DNA from: Urophycis tenuis
Taxonomy: Eukaryota > Chordata > Actinopteri > Gadiformes > Phycidae
Length of the DNA stretch: 64,000 bases
Reading direction: 5' to 3'
Assembly: GCA_036785325.1 (NCBI GenBank)
Contig: JAXIVH010000032.1
Location: forward strand, 1,335,669 to 1,399,668
Below are positions 12,638 through 24,495 of the stretch, in pieces. Below the pieces are notes generated by a model. It had not been told where the DNA came from, made no database searches, and was given only the letters and a program-made list of their open reading frames with translations. The position numbers and the translations under genes are program-made. The number at the start of each line of letters is the position of its first letter. The stretch's first letter is position 1.

Positions 12638-14824
12638 ATGCCTGTCAGAGCTGAATGCTGCAAGAGAACAGCTTCGGCCTGTTCAACACCGGACTCTCTT
12701 ACACCTCCTGCCCCGATAAACACCTCACAACCCGGCGTTGGCACTACACTGCTTTACAGCGGCTCTCAGTTTCGGGGATATCAGAAGAGCAAAGGAAACT
12801 CGTACGACGTGGAGGTCATTTTGCAGGTAACCATCATTCCTTTTACTTGCATTACGCATCCGTCTTCGTGTGTCGGTTTGGAGTGCTTTACATATTTGAT
12901 GTTTCGAGTTCTGTTTACCAGCTAGCCAACGTTAGCTTATCTAGCTATTTATGACTGTCATTCATCACTGACACTATGACCTCATTTAGTGGCAAGCCAC
13001 GTAAACGCAAACCAGCCAATGGTTTGGAAATACCGTTATTGGACCAATGCTATCATATACAGATCATAAGTAATCATAAGTTGTATCTCATCAAGGAAAA
13101 ACTGAAATCATGTGGGCCAAAATTTTTTTTTTTCTTCTGTGAAATAAAAAACCCTTAACATAGTTAATTTGATCGCTGTATTCTGCTTCACCACCACTAC
13201 ACGAGAATCTTAACTCCTGTATGTGTACACGTAACACGATTAACCGTATTGTGTTTTAATTTCAAGTATAATCTATGGGCCCTACTATTTGCTTTTTATT
13301 TTGGACAGCATGTGACCGTAGAAGACTCGTACTTGTGTGGTTACCTGAAGATCAAAGGCCTGACTGAGGTACGCAGCTGAAACTGAAACAGAGGCTGAGG
13401 TTTTTTACCTGAACTGTGCACCTAGGGGCCCCTGTTGTAACCAGTGTGTTATGTAACACGGTCAACACCTGGAAAGATGGCAGGTAGTGCTTTGTAGTAG
13501 CTTTGTAGTTTTGAGTGGCAGCCAATGATATTAACAATAAAATCACAGAGGGAATGTAATATATATATATATAAAATGCTCTTGCATGAATCTTGCACTT
13601 TATGGGTTGTATATTCTTGGTTGAGCGCACTGTAGGTCACTTTGGACAAAAAAGTGTCTATTTTAAATTACGCTAAATTAATGTAATTTTTGGTGTTTGC
13701 TTTAATAACTTATCATACGTACATATTAAATGCATTCACAAATTGTACATTATTGAAAAAAAACAAAAAACAAAGGCTATTCTAACCTTAATCCTGTATC
13801 TATCTTTAAACTCAGTCAGTCATAGTTGTCATGCACAGTGAAAGACTATCTAGCTACTAATGACCACCTCTGCTCTCAATCTCCCTGTGCCAGGAGTACC
13901 CAACCCTGACGACGTTCTTTGCCGGTGAAATCATCAGCAGAAAGAGGCCATTTTTAACGAGGAAGTGGGACGCAGACGAGGACGTGGACCGAAAGCACTG
14001 GGTACGAAACCCGGGAATGAGCTCGAGATCTGTTCCGGACCAGAGCCTCTGCGAGTCCCCCCCCCCCCCCCCCCACACCCATTCATACTGGTTTCATTGT
14101 GTTCTCACTTCTTTTTCTGCCAACAGGGAAAGTTTCAGTCCTTTTACAAATACGCCAAGTGCTTCAACTCGGATGACTTCGACTACGAGGCGCTGAGCAA
14201 CAGCGACTACGTCTTCATGAGGTGGAAGGTCGGTCGACATGGACGACACGTTCAGTGCAACGCGAGACGCTGCCTCGCTTTTAAAAAAAAACATTTACAG
14301 TGTGTCTATTTGTGTGTTCCGACCTCTGACCTATGACCCTATCGGCCGCCAGGAGCAGTTCCTGGTGCCGGACCACACCATCAAAGACATCAGCGGCGCG
14401 TCCTTCGCTGGCTTCTACTACATCTGCTTCCAGAAGTCCACCGCCACCATTGAGGGCTACTACTACCACAGGAGCTCTGAATGGTAATGACCTTTGTGTG
14501 TCACGAAGGAACGGCCGGGCCTCTAACGGCTTCCGAGGCCAAAACACAAGGCAGGAAGGAAGGACAATGGATGAATAGAGACGAGAAGGGTGATTCTGGG
14601 GGGTCTTGGCATGCACCTAAGATTGTCCCCTAAATTAAGAGGAAAAAGATCGGTCAGAAATGTTGCGGTGTATGTGTTTATCTTTTTATAGGAACTTTGT
14701 TGTTTGATGTCCCCAGTATGTCAATTCTTGTGTTTTATATATATATTATTTTTTTTACAGGTACCAGTCTCTAAACCTCAACCACGTCCGGGAACACAGC
14801 GTGCCCATTTACGAGTTCCGGTGA
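12638..14824 (+). CDS. gid4: GID4, substrate receptor of the CTLH/GID ubiquitin ligase
   Basis: Six exons: 12638-12826, 13309-13368, 13894-14001, 14127-14228, 14353-14483, 14761-14824, giving 217 residues. The start MPVRAEC matches the conserved internal start (MPVRTEC) of human GID4. Landmarks follow in order: [86 protein letters not shown] and HRSSEWYQSL, ending IYEFR. GID4 forms a beta-barrel that binds N-terminal proline and related degrons and hands substrates to the CTLH E3 ligase. All junctions keep phase. Exons 5-6 and the 3' region are copied again near 29580-30880. A 14-C run lies in intron 3. ATPAF2, which separates DRC3 and GID4 in human, is not present here. Confidence 0.96.
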
Positions 14825-17800
14825 CGGCGGCACGCCGTGTGCCTCATTAACTCAAGAGCAGACATTGGACTCTGCCCCCCGGCATGGACTGAAGGGATGT
14901 TGATGCGGTGGTGCTGGTGGTACCCGTCATCATCGAGCAAGTACCCTCCGCCAAGAGTGGAACTTGAATTGGTTCCCCTGGTAAAGAATGGGACGAATGC
15001 AGGAGCAAAGATGGTGGCCATGGCTCTGTTGGGCTGCCAGCGGCGGGGAAACAAACAGAACTGAACATGGGTAACAAATGGATTAGTTCACAGATCTTTT
15101 CAGCCGGAGACGATTTGCCTTTTTCATTTGTCCGTTTTTTTTTTTTTTTTTTTACTCATTTCAGAAGTTTTTTTTTTTTTACTTTTCAATGTTTTTCTGT
15201 CTCCTCGCTGTTCTCCTTGTGTTGCCCCCTTCTTCGTCGTCTTAACTCCCCGTGGAGATGCCAAACCTTTCAACAGTCTGCCTTTTAAATCAGTATCCGA
15301 TGGATGGTACGATTGAGGTTAATTATGTTGTATTTTGAATCTTGGTCATGTTATTGATGAAGGGAAGATGGAAGATTCTGGCAGAAAGAAAACATCCTCA
15401 AAAGCTATGATTGCCAGCCGACACCCCGGTAGCGCTGTCCTTCTCCTACAGGACGACGCGTTGTCATGCTAGCTGTTTAACTCCTGATCCAAACGTGACA
15501 CGGGGGGCGGCTAATTCGCTGTGATCAAGTCCTTAGTGTGTCAATTGGTTTACAAAACACCAACGGGACTGGGAAATCTCCAGTTGCTTGATTTGTAACT
15601 AAGCATTTCTATGCTGCTGCTGCTGCTGCTGCTGCTATTGCTGCTGTTGCTTTTTGTAAGCACCTATTACCTGCCCTGGTATCAGAAAGATACTACTGGG
15701 CACTCTTCACAACTCTATGCAAGCAGAGTGGGACCCTATGGGCCGCATTCACCTAGCGGGCACTTAGCATCCATCTTGGTTCTGAATGCTAGCTGGATGG
15801 GGAGGCAACTGAATGCGGACCTCCGCATTCTGAGCCAAGATGGCCGCTAGATATAATAAGGCCTGTAGGCCATTGAATCCACATTAGGTTTAATTTTATA
15901 TTCAGGGGACATTTTAAAGAGTAACATTGCGAATGATCTCGCGCCAGGTAGTACGTTAGAAGATGGAGGAAATGTGTTTATATAAGATCATTGATTAAAG
16001 TTGGTGTGTGTGTGACACAAAGCTACTATGATACAAATCTAGAATTTATAATTGAAAAAAATCTGATCCAGTCCTTTTCGTTTTTAGACGTCACGTCAGA
16101 GACATTTGTTTACTCAAGTATTGGAGTCAGACGACGTGTGAAACCTCAACTCACACTTGAAATACAAAGATGGTCTGCATGCATGATCTGGAGTGTTGTG
16201 CGTGTGTGTGTGTATATTGGATACATCCCTTTGGGACGGGGGCGTGTTCTATTTTGTATTTGTAATGGGGATGGATTAACTCCCTCCTGTCTGGGTTGTA
16301 AGTGCTGAATAGATAATGTGATATATTACAGATTCTGATTCTGACAATGAACTGCCTAATAACAATACAGAACTAACAGCACAACAGATAAGAGTTTGCT
16401 GCGAGAGCCACAGATAACCTTCTCTGCTCTTGTGTAACTGCTTATGTGTGAACGTCAGTCCAACCAGAGGTCAGAGGTCACTCATATGGGTAAAATAGCA
16501 GGACAAATAATTGGTGGGAAAAGTCACCTTTTGACACTTACAAAAAAAATAAAAACCTTATGCCTTGTTAATGTAAAACTCTTGTACTAAGCTCTGGTGT
16601 CTCATAGCTTAACCTTTTTTGAATTACCGTTTATTTTTCCTTCTAAGAGGCTTATACTATTATTTGCAGGTGTGAGTGGTGTAGTTGTCGTTTTTGTGTG
16701 AGTTTTAATTTGACTTTTGAGGGACATATGCAGGAATGAGGATGCAATATTGTCCGATTTAGGATGCTTCAAAAAGTTTATCGGAAAGTACATGAACTTT
16801 GCCTACCTCGCTGGCCACTCTGTAGCTTACACCAGTATAAAGACAGCTAGCTATAGCTGGGTTTGCCAACAGCTTGGTCAGTAGGCCTGATGGTATTGGA
16901 GTACAGACAATGCAATGCACAGAGAATGCCACATGGATAAAGGACTGTGATTTAAAGTTGATACCTGATTTATAAATGGAAATTTAACATATGTTTAAAT
17001 GATGTCTTTTAAGGTGGCTTGTTGTCGATGGATGATTAAATAAATATTGAAGAATTGTTTTTTTTAATAGATTCTGTGAGTCGATTGTATTTGTTGCAGC
17101 ACAGCATATAATCAGCATATAATCACCATCAATATTTTAGGAACATCGATTTTCTTTCCATGGTGCCTTTTTTTTTTTACATGCATCCAATGTGTAACCG
17201 AAACAGCAGATGCCACCACTAGATGGCAGTGTACACCAATAGTTGACCTACGCATCTGGGGCCGAGTTGGTGCTCGGAAGTGGAGATGAAAGAATTGTCT
17301 AGTAGCCATACCCTTGTACAAAGTTTTTGGATGGGTAAACAACATGCAGTGTCCATGTGTCTGTCCGCAAAGAAGAAAGTCGATCAAAAAACAAAAACTC
17401 AAGAAACATCACTACTTCCTCAAACTCACATTGTGTTTTGTAAATGTCGTAGGCCTACACATCAAACTGATGTTAAAGAGGAATGCTGCAACTTTTTTGA
17501 GCTTTTTTGGCCTTAACATTGCCGGTTAAGAGTCGCTGTGAGGGTTCTCTAACACTTTATGGGTTGATTGGTGAGTGTTTCGACCCCCCCAGCGCTTCTG
17601 GGCTGAAAAAGTGAAAATGCAAGTCTGTGCCCCCGGTCCGGTGGCAAACTCTCATGAAGTAACAAACTGCTTTACAGCACTACACATCCACAAACACAGA
17701 ACCGGCTAGATATAAACACAAGTAGCCAGGGGATTGTTATAGCCATCATGGATCAGCCGACTACGGGTCGGCTGAGACACGGGAACCCATCCATCGGAGG

Positions 17801-18229
17801 AACAGAGGAAGCGAAAAAGGGTGACTGACAAACAGAGAGGCCAGACACGAGTAAACATTGGGTGAGCTTTTCAGGCATGGTGTGAACTGAGAGATCCAAA
17901 TGAAGACTGTTAATCGGATGCCGACTTGGTCGTGTTGCTGTTGAAATTGTAAATACCCTTGGGTTAACTTTGTTCTTTTTTTTTTCTTTGTATCGTGGCT
18001 TTCTTGAGGTTGATAGTCTCTGTAAAAATGTGAATGCTCGACCGTTTTGTTGTGAGCCCTGTACGTTTCTAGCTTGCGTTCTTGATGTTGACTGGGGGTG
18101 TTAGCGTGGCAGCTACTCACTACCAAATACATTTGTTTCCATGGTTGTTTTGCTGTTCGTCTGTCTCGTCCCCCAAGTGCAGGCTAAATCCCCGAGTCCA
18201 GGTTCTTGTTGTTGAATTAGATCACTGGA
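14825..18229. other. GID4 3' region; no further gene recognised
   Basis: Probable GID4 3' untranslated region followed by intergenic DNA. It contains T-rich tracts at 15137-15180, (CTG)n at 15611-15640, an ATTAAA at about 15993 and an AATAAA at 17039-17044 (either could end GID4). The block at 17205-17470 recurs near 31400 as part of the tandem duplication. Nothing with protein similarity was seen. Confidence 0.6.
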
Positions 18230-18420
18230 TCGCCGAGCTGCTAGTTAGCACATAATCATAATCTTTTGTCATGCTGACTGGTTTAATATACACCCTCTGG
18301 TGCAACCTAGACACATCATCAGTGATGTAACCTGAGGTCATAGGGTGTTTCGGGTCTCTTAACATCAGACACCCTCGCCCAGGCGACCCAGCCGGGGGTG
18401 AACCGGCCCCCGGCTTGTGT

Positions 18421-21400
18421 CTAGGTAGCTTGTGTGGCCCACGGATCACCCCTCCTGATCCACAGCCATCTTGATGCCTTCTCCGCAGCATCAGTGGTGT
18501 TCTTGATGGCTTTCTTGCTGTGCAGTCCCCTTATTCCCAACAACTTGAGGGCCCTGCAGAGTGACTGGCCTGCGAAACCTCGGCATCCAACCTCAATGGG
18601 ACTGCAACGAGTCTTCCATCCGTTGCGCCGGCATTCGCCTGCCAGCTCCTCATACTTGGCCCTCTTCCTCTCAAATGCCTCCTCCATCCGGTCTTCCCAG
18701 GGCACAGTCAATTCCAGCAGTATCACCTGCCTTGTTGACTCTGACATAAGAACCAAGTCCGGCCTGAGTGTGGTCACTGCGATGGTCTCTGGGAATTTAA
18801 GCTGTTTCCCCAAGTCCACCTTCAGCTGCCAGTCCCTAGCTGTTGTCAGGAGCCCCCCTGTTTGGCTTGGGCGGTGTTGAGGCTTCTCACCAGATTTAAC
18901 AAAGGTGATTGAATGCCTAGCTGGCTGTTGCTGCTTGCTGAGTGAGATCCCCGAGCAGATGGTATCTGCTATCACCTTCAGCACCTGGTCGTGGCGCCAA
19001 CGATAGCGCCCCTCGCCCAGGGCTTTCGGGCAACAGCTTAGGATGTGCTCCAGTGATCCTCTCCTCTGACACAAAGGGCAAGCAGGTGTTTCTGCCAGGC
19101 CCCAACAGAAGAGGTTGGATGGGCTGGGGAGGACGTCGTAGACTGACTGGATCAAAAACTTTATACGGAATGGCTCTGCCTTCCAAAGCTCTGACCAAGA
19201 AATCTTCCTATCCAGTGTCTGCTCCCCCTACACCCGCTCAAGCAAGATGGTCGGGATGAGACAATGCCCCCTGTTGTCTCATCCCGACCATCTTGCTTGA
19301 GCGGGTCTCCTCCAGCCCTGCTCGAACCTCTTCCTGGATAAGCTGCCGCCTCTCCTTCCCCCGGGCCTTGTTGTACCGAGGTCCTGGGTTGCTCCCAAGC
19401 CCTGCCCGGCCTGTCGCCACTGTTCCCACCAGAACACCGTGGCGCAGCCACGCCTCAGCTTGCTCAACCGTCTCCTGGGCTCTCCACTTCCGCCCAGTCC
19501 GCACTTCAATCCCCGCTAAGGAGACTTTGGTGTCACTCGAGTCTCTGTACAGCAGCACCTCTCTCGCACGGTTAACCATGAACTCCTCCGACAGACTACT
19601 GAAGGGAAGTCGCAGCTTGTTCTTATGCCCATACAAGACTATGCTGCTGAGGCTTCTTGGTAGGCCCAACCACCTGCGAAGGAAGCTACTTACCTTACGC
19701 TCGAAGCCCTCAACAGTCGTTAGTGGGACATCGTAGACCAGTAGTGGCCAGAGGAGGCGTGGCAGGATGCCATGCTGATATATCCATGCTTTATACTTAC
19801 CTGGCAGCCCTGACTTATCCACCGCCACTAGCCAGTTACCCAGTTCTCTGCTGGTCGCCTTGAGCGCTGCTTTGTCCCTCAGGGTGCCATCAAAGATCTT
19901 CCCCAGGCTCTTCACTGGCTCCTCTGAAACCGATGGAATCTGGACACCTCCCAGCGAGAACCGGAACTTGTCTGTAACCTTCCCCTTCTTCACCACCAGG
20001 GAACGGGACTTAGCAGGCTTAAAGCCCATATGCGCCCAGTTAATGAGCCGCTCAAGGCCTTGGAGAACCCACCTACAGCCTGGAACTGATGTTGTAGTAA
20101 CTGTCAGGTCATCCATAAAAGCTCTGATGGGAGGCTGCCGCACACCTGACTTGGTGAGCGGTCCTCTGCACTCCACCTCCGCTGACTTAACAAGCATGTT
20201 CATGGCCAAGGCAAACAAAATCACTGAGACTGTACACCCAGTGATTATGCCTTTCTCCAGCCGATGTGATGCTGATGTTACTGTTCCCGAGGTGACTCTC
20301 AAACTGAAAGAGTTGTAATAGTCCAGTATGAGGTCCCTGATCTTGCCTGGAACATGATGCCGGTCAAGCGAGGTCTCCACCAGTTTGTGAGGAATTGACC
20401 CATAAGCATTAGACAGGTCAAGCCACACAACTGCCAGGTTCCCATTGCCCTCCCGGGCCTCCCGGATGAGCTGAGTAACAACTCCCGTGTGCTCAATGCA
20501 CCCTGGTACCCTTGGGACCCCCCCCTTCTGCACAGAGGTGTCGATGTATGCATTCTTCAGGAAGAACTCTGTCATGCGCCGGGCAACAATGCTGAAGAAC
20601 ACCTTGTCCTCCACACTCAAGAGTGAGATGTTTCTAAACTGCTCGATGGTGCGAGAGTTCTCTTCCTTCGGAATCCATACACCCTCTGCATGCCTCCACT
20701 GCTGAGCCACCTTCCCCCTCCTCCAGATGACCCTAAGGATCTTCCAGAGTCGCTGCACGAGCCTGGGGCACCTCTTGTAGACAACATAAGGTACTCCACT
20801 GGGACCTGGAGCTGAGTTGGATCTAGCTGCTCTGACTATGTCCTAAACTTCTCTCAGGGTTGGCTCATTGGTGTTAAATGCTGAAGTGGGTTCTGGTGGT
20901 GTAATCAGAAAGCTGCAGGGTCCAAGATCCTGCTCCCTTGCGCTGTCGCTGTAAGTTGCCCTGAGGTACTTGTCAACCTCTTCTTGAGAGCAGGCCAATT
21001 GTCCACCTCGCTTCTGCCCAAGGATCTTCTTGGTGAAGTTGAAAGGGCCTGAAATGAAGGCAGCACGCTTCTTGGCTCTCTCCTTCCCCCTCTTCCTGTG
21101 CCATTCAGCACGACGGAGTGTCGTGAGATTCCTCCTTACGATGTTGCGGAGCTCTGCTATACTTACCTTCTCTTCCTCTCTTGCCTGCTTGTACTGCCGT
21201 CCTAGCAGTCTAAGCTCTTGCCGCAGCTGGCTGATCTTCTTCTGCCGTCGGTTTGGCTCCCCTGCACCGCTGATCGGGTGGTGCTCCTTGGTGCCAAACC
21301 TTTCGGCGGCGATGCTGACAATCATTGCACTCATTGTGCGCAACTTCTGGTCCGCATCTCCTCTGGCTGTGGCTTCGAGAATCTGATCAACATCCGCATC

Positions 21401-21682
21401 GAACTGGCACCACTCCTTCACCATGTTGGCCGAAGGCCACTTAACCCGACGGTGTTCTGACTGCATGACTTGGGGTAGGGCTTGTGGGGCGTGGAGGGTC
21501 TGGGCACTGTGGGGTGACTCCGGGCCGGGCTCCTCCTGCGTCTCATCAGGCACTGGTCCTGTGCGTTGCACCACTCGCCTCCCAGTCAAGCATTTCATCT
21601 TGGTCTGGTGGATCTTAAGACCACGCGGGTTTTTGCAGACTTTACCACTGACTGATATAGTTTGCTGCCTGTATGTTTTCAT
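18421..21682 (-). pseudogene. Reverse transcriptase/endonuclease ORF of the RLE LINE, broken
   Basis: Reading from 21682 down, the N-terminal finger motif GKVCKNPRGLKIHQTKMKC is present, but the expected first cysteine is Ser. The frame continues to an in-frame TAG at 20843-20845 inside the conserved EV-DIVRAARSNSAPGPSG segment, then resumes through the reverse transcriptase (WLDLSNAYGSIPH, RAFMDDLTVTTTS). A frame break follows at 19232-19306, where a 33-bp inverted duplication interrupts the linker. A TAG just before GEQTLDRKISWSELW precedes the last segment (19155-18421) with CCHC and endonuclease motifs. At least three lesions mean it cannot encode an active protein as it stands. Confidence 0.85.
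19232..19306. repeat. 33-bp perfect inverted repeat in the LINE ORF
   Basis: The arms 19232-19264 and 19274-19306 are exact reverse complements separated by 9 bases. The right arm carries the original coding sequence (SSKMVGMRQQ region). The left arm is an inverted copy that brings in a stop codon. Confidence 0.95.
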
Positions 21683-21720
21683 GTTATACTATTTTTGTGC
21701 TTATTATGTGGGTCGGTGTG

Positions 21721-22155
21721 CTACACCACATTCGAAATGAACATTTTTGGGCCACCGGTTGTTGTGAGCATGATCCTCTGGAAGAACACAGCGAGATAAG
21801 CCCTGGCCTGGATCATGCAAGGTAATTAAAAAACAGTTATACAAGAGCAGATGTGTGATGCGTTCTGATTACAAGTGCAGCATCTCACAAGGCACTGACT
21901 ACAACCGTGCTGGACAAGAGGTGGTTGAACCAGGTGAAGATGTTTCTAAACTTCAGGTGAGCATTGACATTTGAAATAGTATGAACCTTCTTTTTAATAA
22001 TAATAATAATAATAATACATTTAATTTAGAGGCGCCATTCATGTCACCCAAGGTCACCTTTTAGATGCACTTTTTAAACAAAACTCACCTTGATTTCACT
22101 AAGCAAATAGGTAAGGGTTTGGTGCACTTGGGGTCAGGTCGGCAACATCATGTGC
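21721..22155. other. No gene seen
   Basis: Intergenic sequence with a short (AAT)n tract at about 21993-22016. No coding similarity recognised. Confidence 0.6.
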
Positions 22156-22466
22156 TCAACTAATGAGGTGACTACCTGAATATTGGAGTGAATGACCATG
22201 TTGTTCCATCAATGGATATTTTCTTCCAAAATGATAATGCTTGGATTCTTCGTGCTCACATTGTGAAAACATGGTTGAACATGAGACATAATTTGCACAC
22301 ATGAATTGACAGAGTCCAGACCTTAACCCCATTGAGAATCTTACGGATGTGTTAAACAGTGGTTTGACTCCTCCATCATCAATACAATCTTGTGTTGATG
22401 ATGGCGTGAGGAGCGAAGAGTCAGACCACTCTTCAGCACATCCCAAAGATTCTCAATAGGGTTAAA
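22156..22466. mobile_element. Tc1/mariner transposase fragments, head-to-head
   Basis: The plus strand at about 22220-22370 translates in patches to FQNDNA, AHIVKTWLN and SPDLNPIENL, the end of a Tc1-type DDE transposase with the DxE-region signature PDLNPIENL. The minus strand from 22466 reads FNPIENLWDVLKSGLTLRSS, the same region. The two copies meet near 22395, making an inverted repeat. Both are short and frameshifted. Confidence 0.75.
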
Positions 22467-22472
22467 GGGATA

Positions 22473-23284
22473 TTCCGCCATTTTTGGAAATAATCTCATT
22501 TTCCACCTTCCCTCGATCTTTATCCTTTTCCCATTCATCCAGCCGTTCTGTGAGTCTGGCGGTACAACTTTTAGCTGTAGCTTAGCATAGATCATTGAAT
22601 CGGATTAGACCATTAGCATCTCGCCTGCTAGCATCACGCTTAGAAGTGACTACGATTTCCGGAATTTTTCCCATTTAAAAATTCTCTTCTCAAGTTTGAA
22701 AGTGCAATAAGACCGACGGAAAATTAAACGTGGCGATTTTCTAGGCTGATTTTACCCGGAACTGTACTCTCATTCTGGCGTAATAATCAAGGAAAGTTGC
22801 AAAGGTACCATGGGCGCAGTTATATGACGCGCCTCAAAGTACGTCAAAGTACAGTACCTCAAATCACGTTGGTTGTATTGCCGGAAGAAGCCTACAGGGA
22901 CTATTGAGGCGCTGCGTCATATCACTGCGCCCATGGTACTTTTGCAACTTTCCTTGATTATTATGCCAAAATGAGAGTATAGTTCCGGGTAAAATCAGCC
23001 TAGAAAATCGCCACGTATCATTTTCCGTCGGTCTTATTGCACTTTCAAACTTGAGAAGAGAATTTTTAAATGGGAAAAATTCAGGAAATCATAGTCACTT
23101 CTAAGCGTGATGCTAGCGGGCGAGATGCTAATGGTCTAATCCGATTCAATGATCTATGCTACGCTACAGCTAAAAGTTGTACCGCCAGACTCACAGAACG
23201 GCTGGATGAACGGGAAAAGGATAAAGATCGATCGTTTTACTCGAGGGAAGGTGGAAAATGAGCTTATTTCCAAAAATGGCGGAA
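22473..23284. repeat. Large foldback (inverted repeat), 812 bp
   Basis: The left arm 22473-22837 and right arm 22904-23284 are nearly perfect reverse complements (about 365 bp, with a few small indels) around a 66-bp spacer. The outer ends read TTCCGCCATTTTTGGAAATA and its complement. No protein is encoded. This looks like a foldback or MITE-type repeat, and a transcript would form a very long hairpin. Confidence 0.9.
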
Positions 23285-24240
23285 GGATTTATTTTATGAA
23301 TAATTAGGGGCGTGGTCAACTTGATTGGCAGCTGTCATCTGTCATCACGGCACGACCTTCACGGATTCGAGGCTTTGATTGGTCTGGCTGGAGGTAGGCG
23401 GGCTTAGAACACAGACTGAAATGTCCAAGATGGCGGCGCTCAGAAGCTCAATTTTAGGCTTCATCTCCGCTGTTAAGAATGCCTATGGGTGACGTCACGG
23501 AGGGTTTGTATGGTCCCAATGCAAAAACACCGGTTTCCCTATTTACATGCAACCGCGAAACTGGAGTTTTCCAAAATCTTCACTTTGCCCGGAGTTTTTA
23601 TAAATAATCGTTTTCTCTGATAAAAACGGAGTTTTCGTGTAAATGAGAGGCCAAACCGCATGGAAATATCTGCGTTATATCTGTTGAATGTAGCCAGGCC
23701 AGCTAGTCATTTTCGGACTGATACATAGACATGATTGCTCTCGTAACCTAAGTTGAAAATGACCCGTCTTTCAACACAATGTCAACAGTGGCACGTTTAG
23801 CGGTAAGACCATTTGTTTTGATTTGCCAGGCCTGCACATGCGTGCACACTCACGCATTTCTACCATCTCTACCCTTATATTACACCGTGAATATGTCACG
23901 TTATCAGCACTCGCGGTAAGTAAATTATACGTCATATAAAAATGACAATCTTTTTTGGGAAAATGAATGAGGAAGAAATCGAAGCCATTGTCGGGCTGGG
24001 CCTCATTTAACCTCGTTGATGAACTTGAAAACAAAATGATTGATGACAAAAGAATATCACTTTTCAAGATTGACTATTCATAACGTTCATATCACAGTAG
24101 GAACAGGAACTTCTTTCTTTTGTGTCATGTGCTTGGTGAGGTGTGTTCTCCGTGCACGTGTGGATTCCAATAAAACTGATTTTATTGGAGTTGGAGTTTT
24201 CCTGGTTGCCCAGATGACAAACTATTATAGCAACAATAAA
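23285..24240. other. Intergenic; part of the duplicated flank
   Basis: No gene. The stretch 23290-23640 resembles dispersed repeat DNA flanking the foldback. From about 23690 to 23880 it aligns with about 31680-31860, marking the region upstream of both NOXO1 copies. Confidence 0.6.
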
Positions 24241-24243
24241 ACA

Positions 24244-24245
<2 letters not shown>

Positions 24246-24314
<69 letters not shown>
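24246..24314. repeat. (AC)n microsatellite upstream of NOXO1 copy 1
   Basis: About 34 AC units ending roughly 95 bp before the TATA box. A similar AC tract lies at the same place in front of copy 2. Confidence 0.95.
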
Positions 24315-24316
<2 letters not shown>

Positions 24317-24409
24317 GGTGTCTTTCAAAGATTTCTCGGGATGGGAATTAATTATCTGCCTACGTGACTCTCGGCGGCCACACCTCACATTTACACCTGT
24401 TAAACCCAC

Positions 24410-24416
24410 TATAAAA
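24410..24416 (+). promoter_or_regulatory. TATA box of NOXO1 copy 1
   Basis: TATAAAA about 80 bp before the start codon, in a block conserved with the copy 2 promoter (CTATAAAA followed by CTCACC, then CTCACTCCAGACAAC). Confidence 0.7.
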
Positions 24417-24495
24417 GCTCACCTTCTCAGCGCGCTCACTCCAGACAACACAACCTGCAGCAAGCCCAGTCGAACATATCAGACCTGTTTGGACG

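Larger units (their letters stand above)
18230..21720 (-). mobile_element. RLE-encoding non-LTR retrotransposon (R2/NeSL/Hero group), decayed
   Basis: A minus-strand LINE of about 3.5 kb. In order it carries an N-terminal zinc-finger remnant, a reverse transcriptase with FMDD, a C-terminal CCHC knuckle (CPLCQRRGSLEHILSCC) and a restriction-like endonuclease (RPDLVL followed by LELTVPWE). This order is typical of the early-branching, site-preferring R2/R4/NeSL/Hero LINEs. From recognition alone it looks closest to fish Hero elements. There are no terminal repeats. The 3' end near 18230-18300 is uncertain, as is the 5' end just beyond 21682. Confidence 0.85.
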
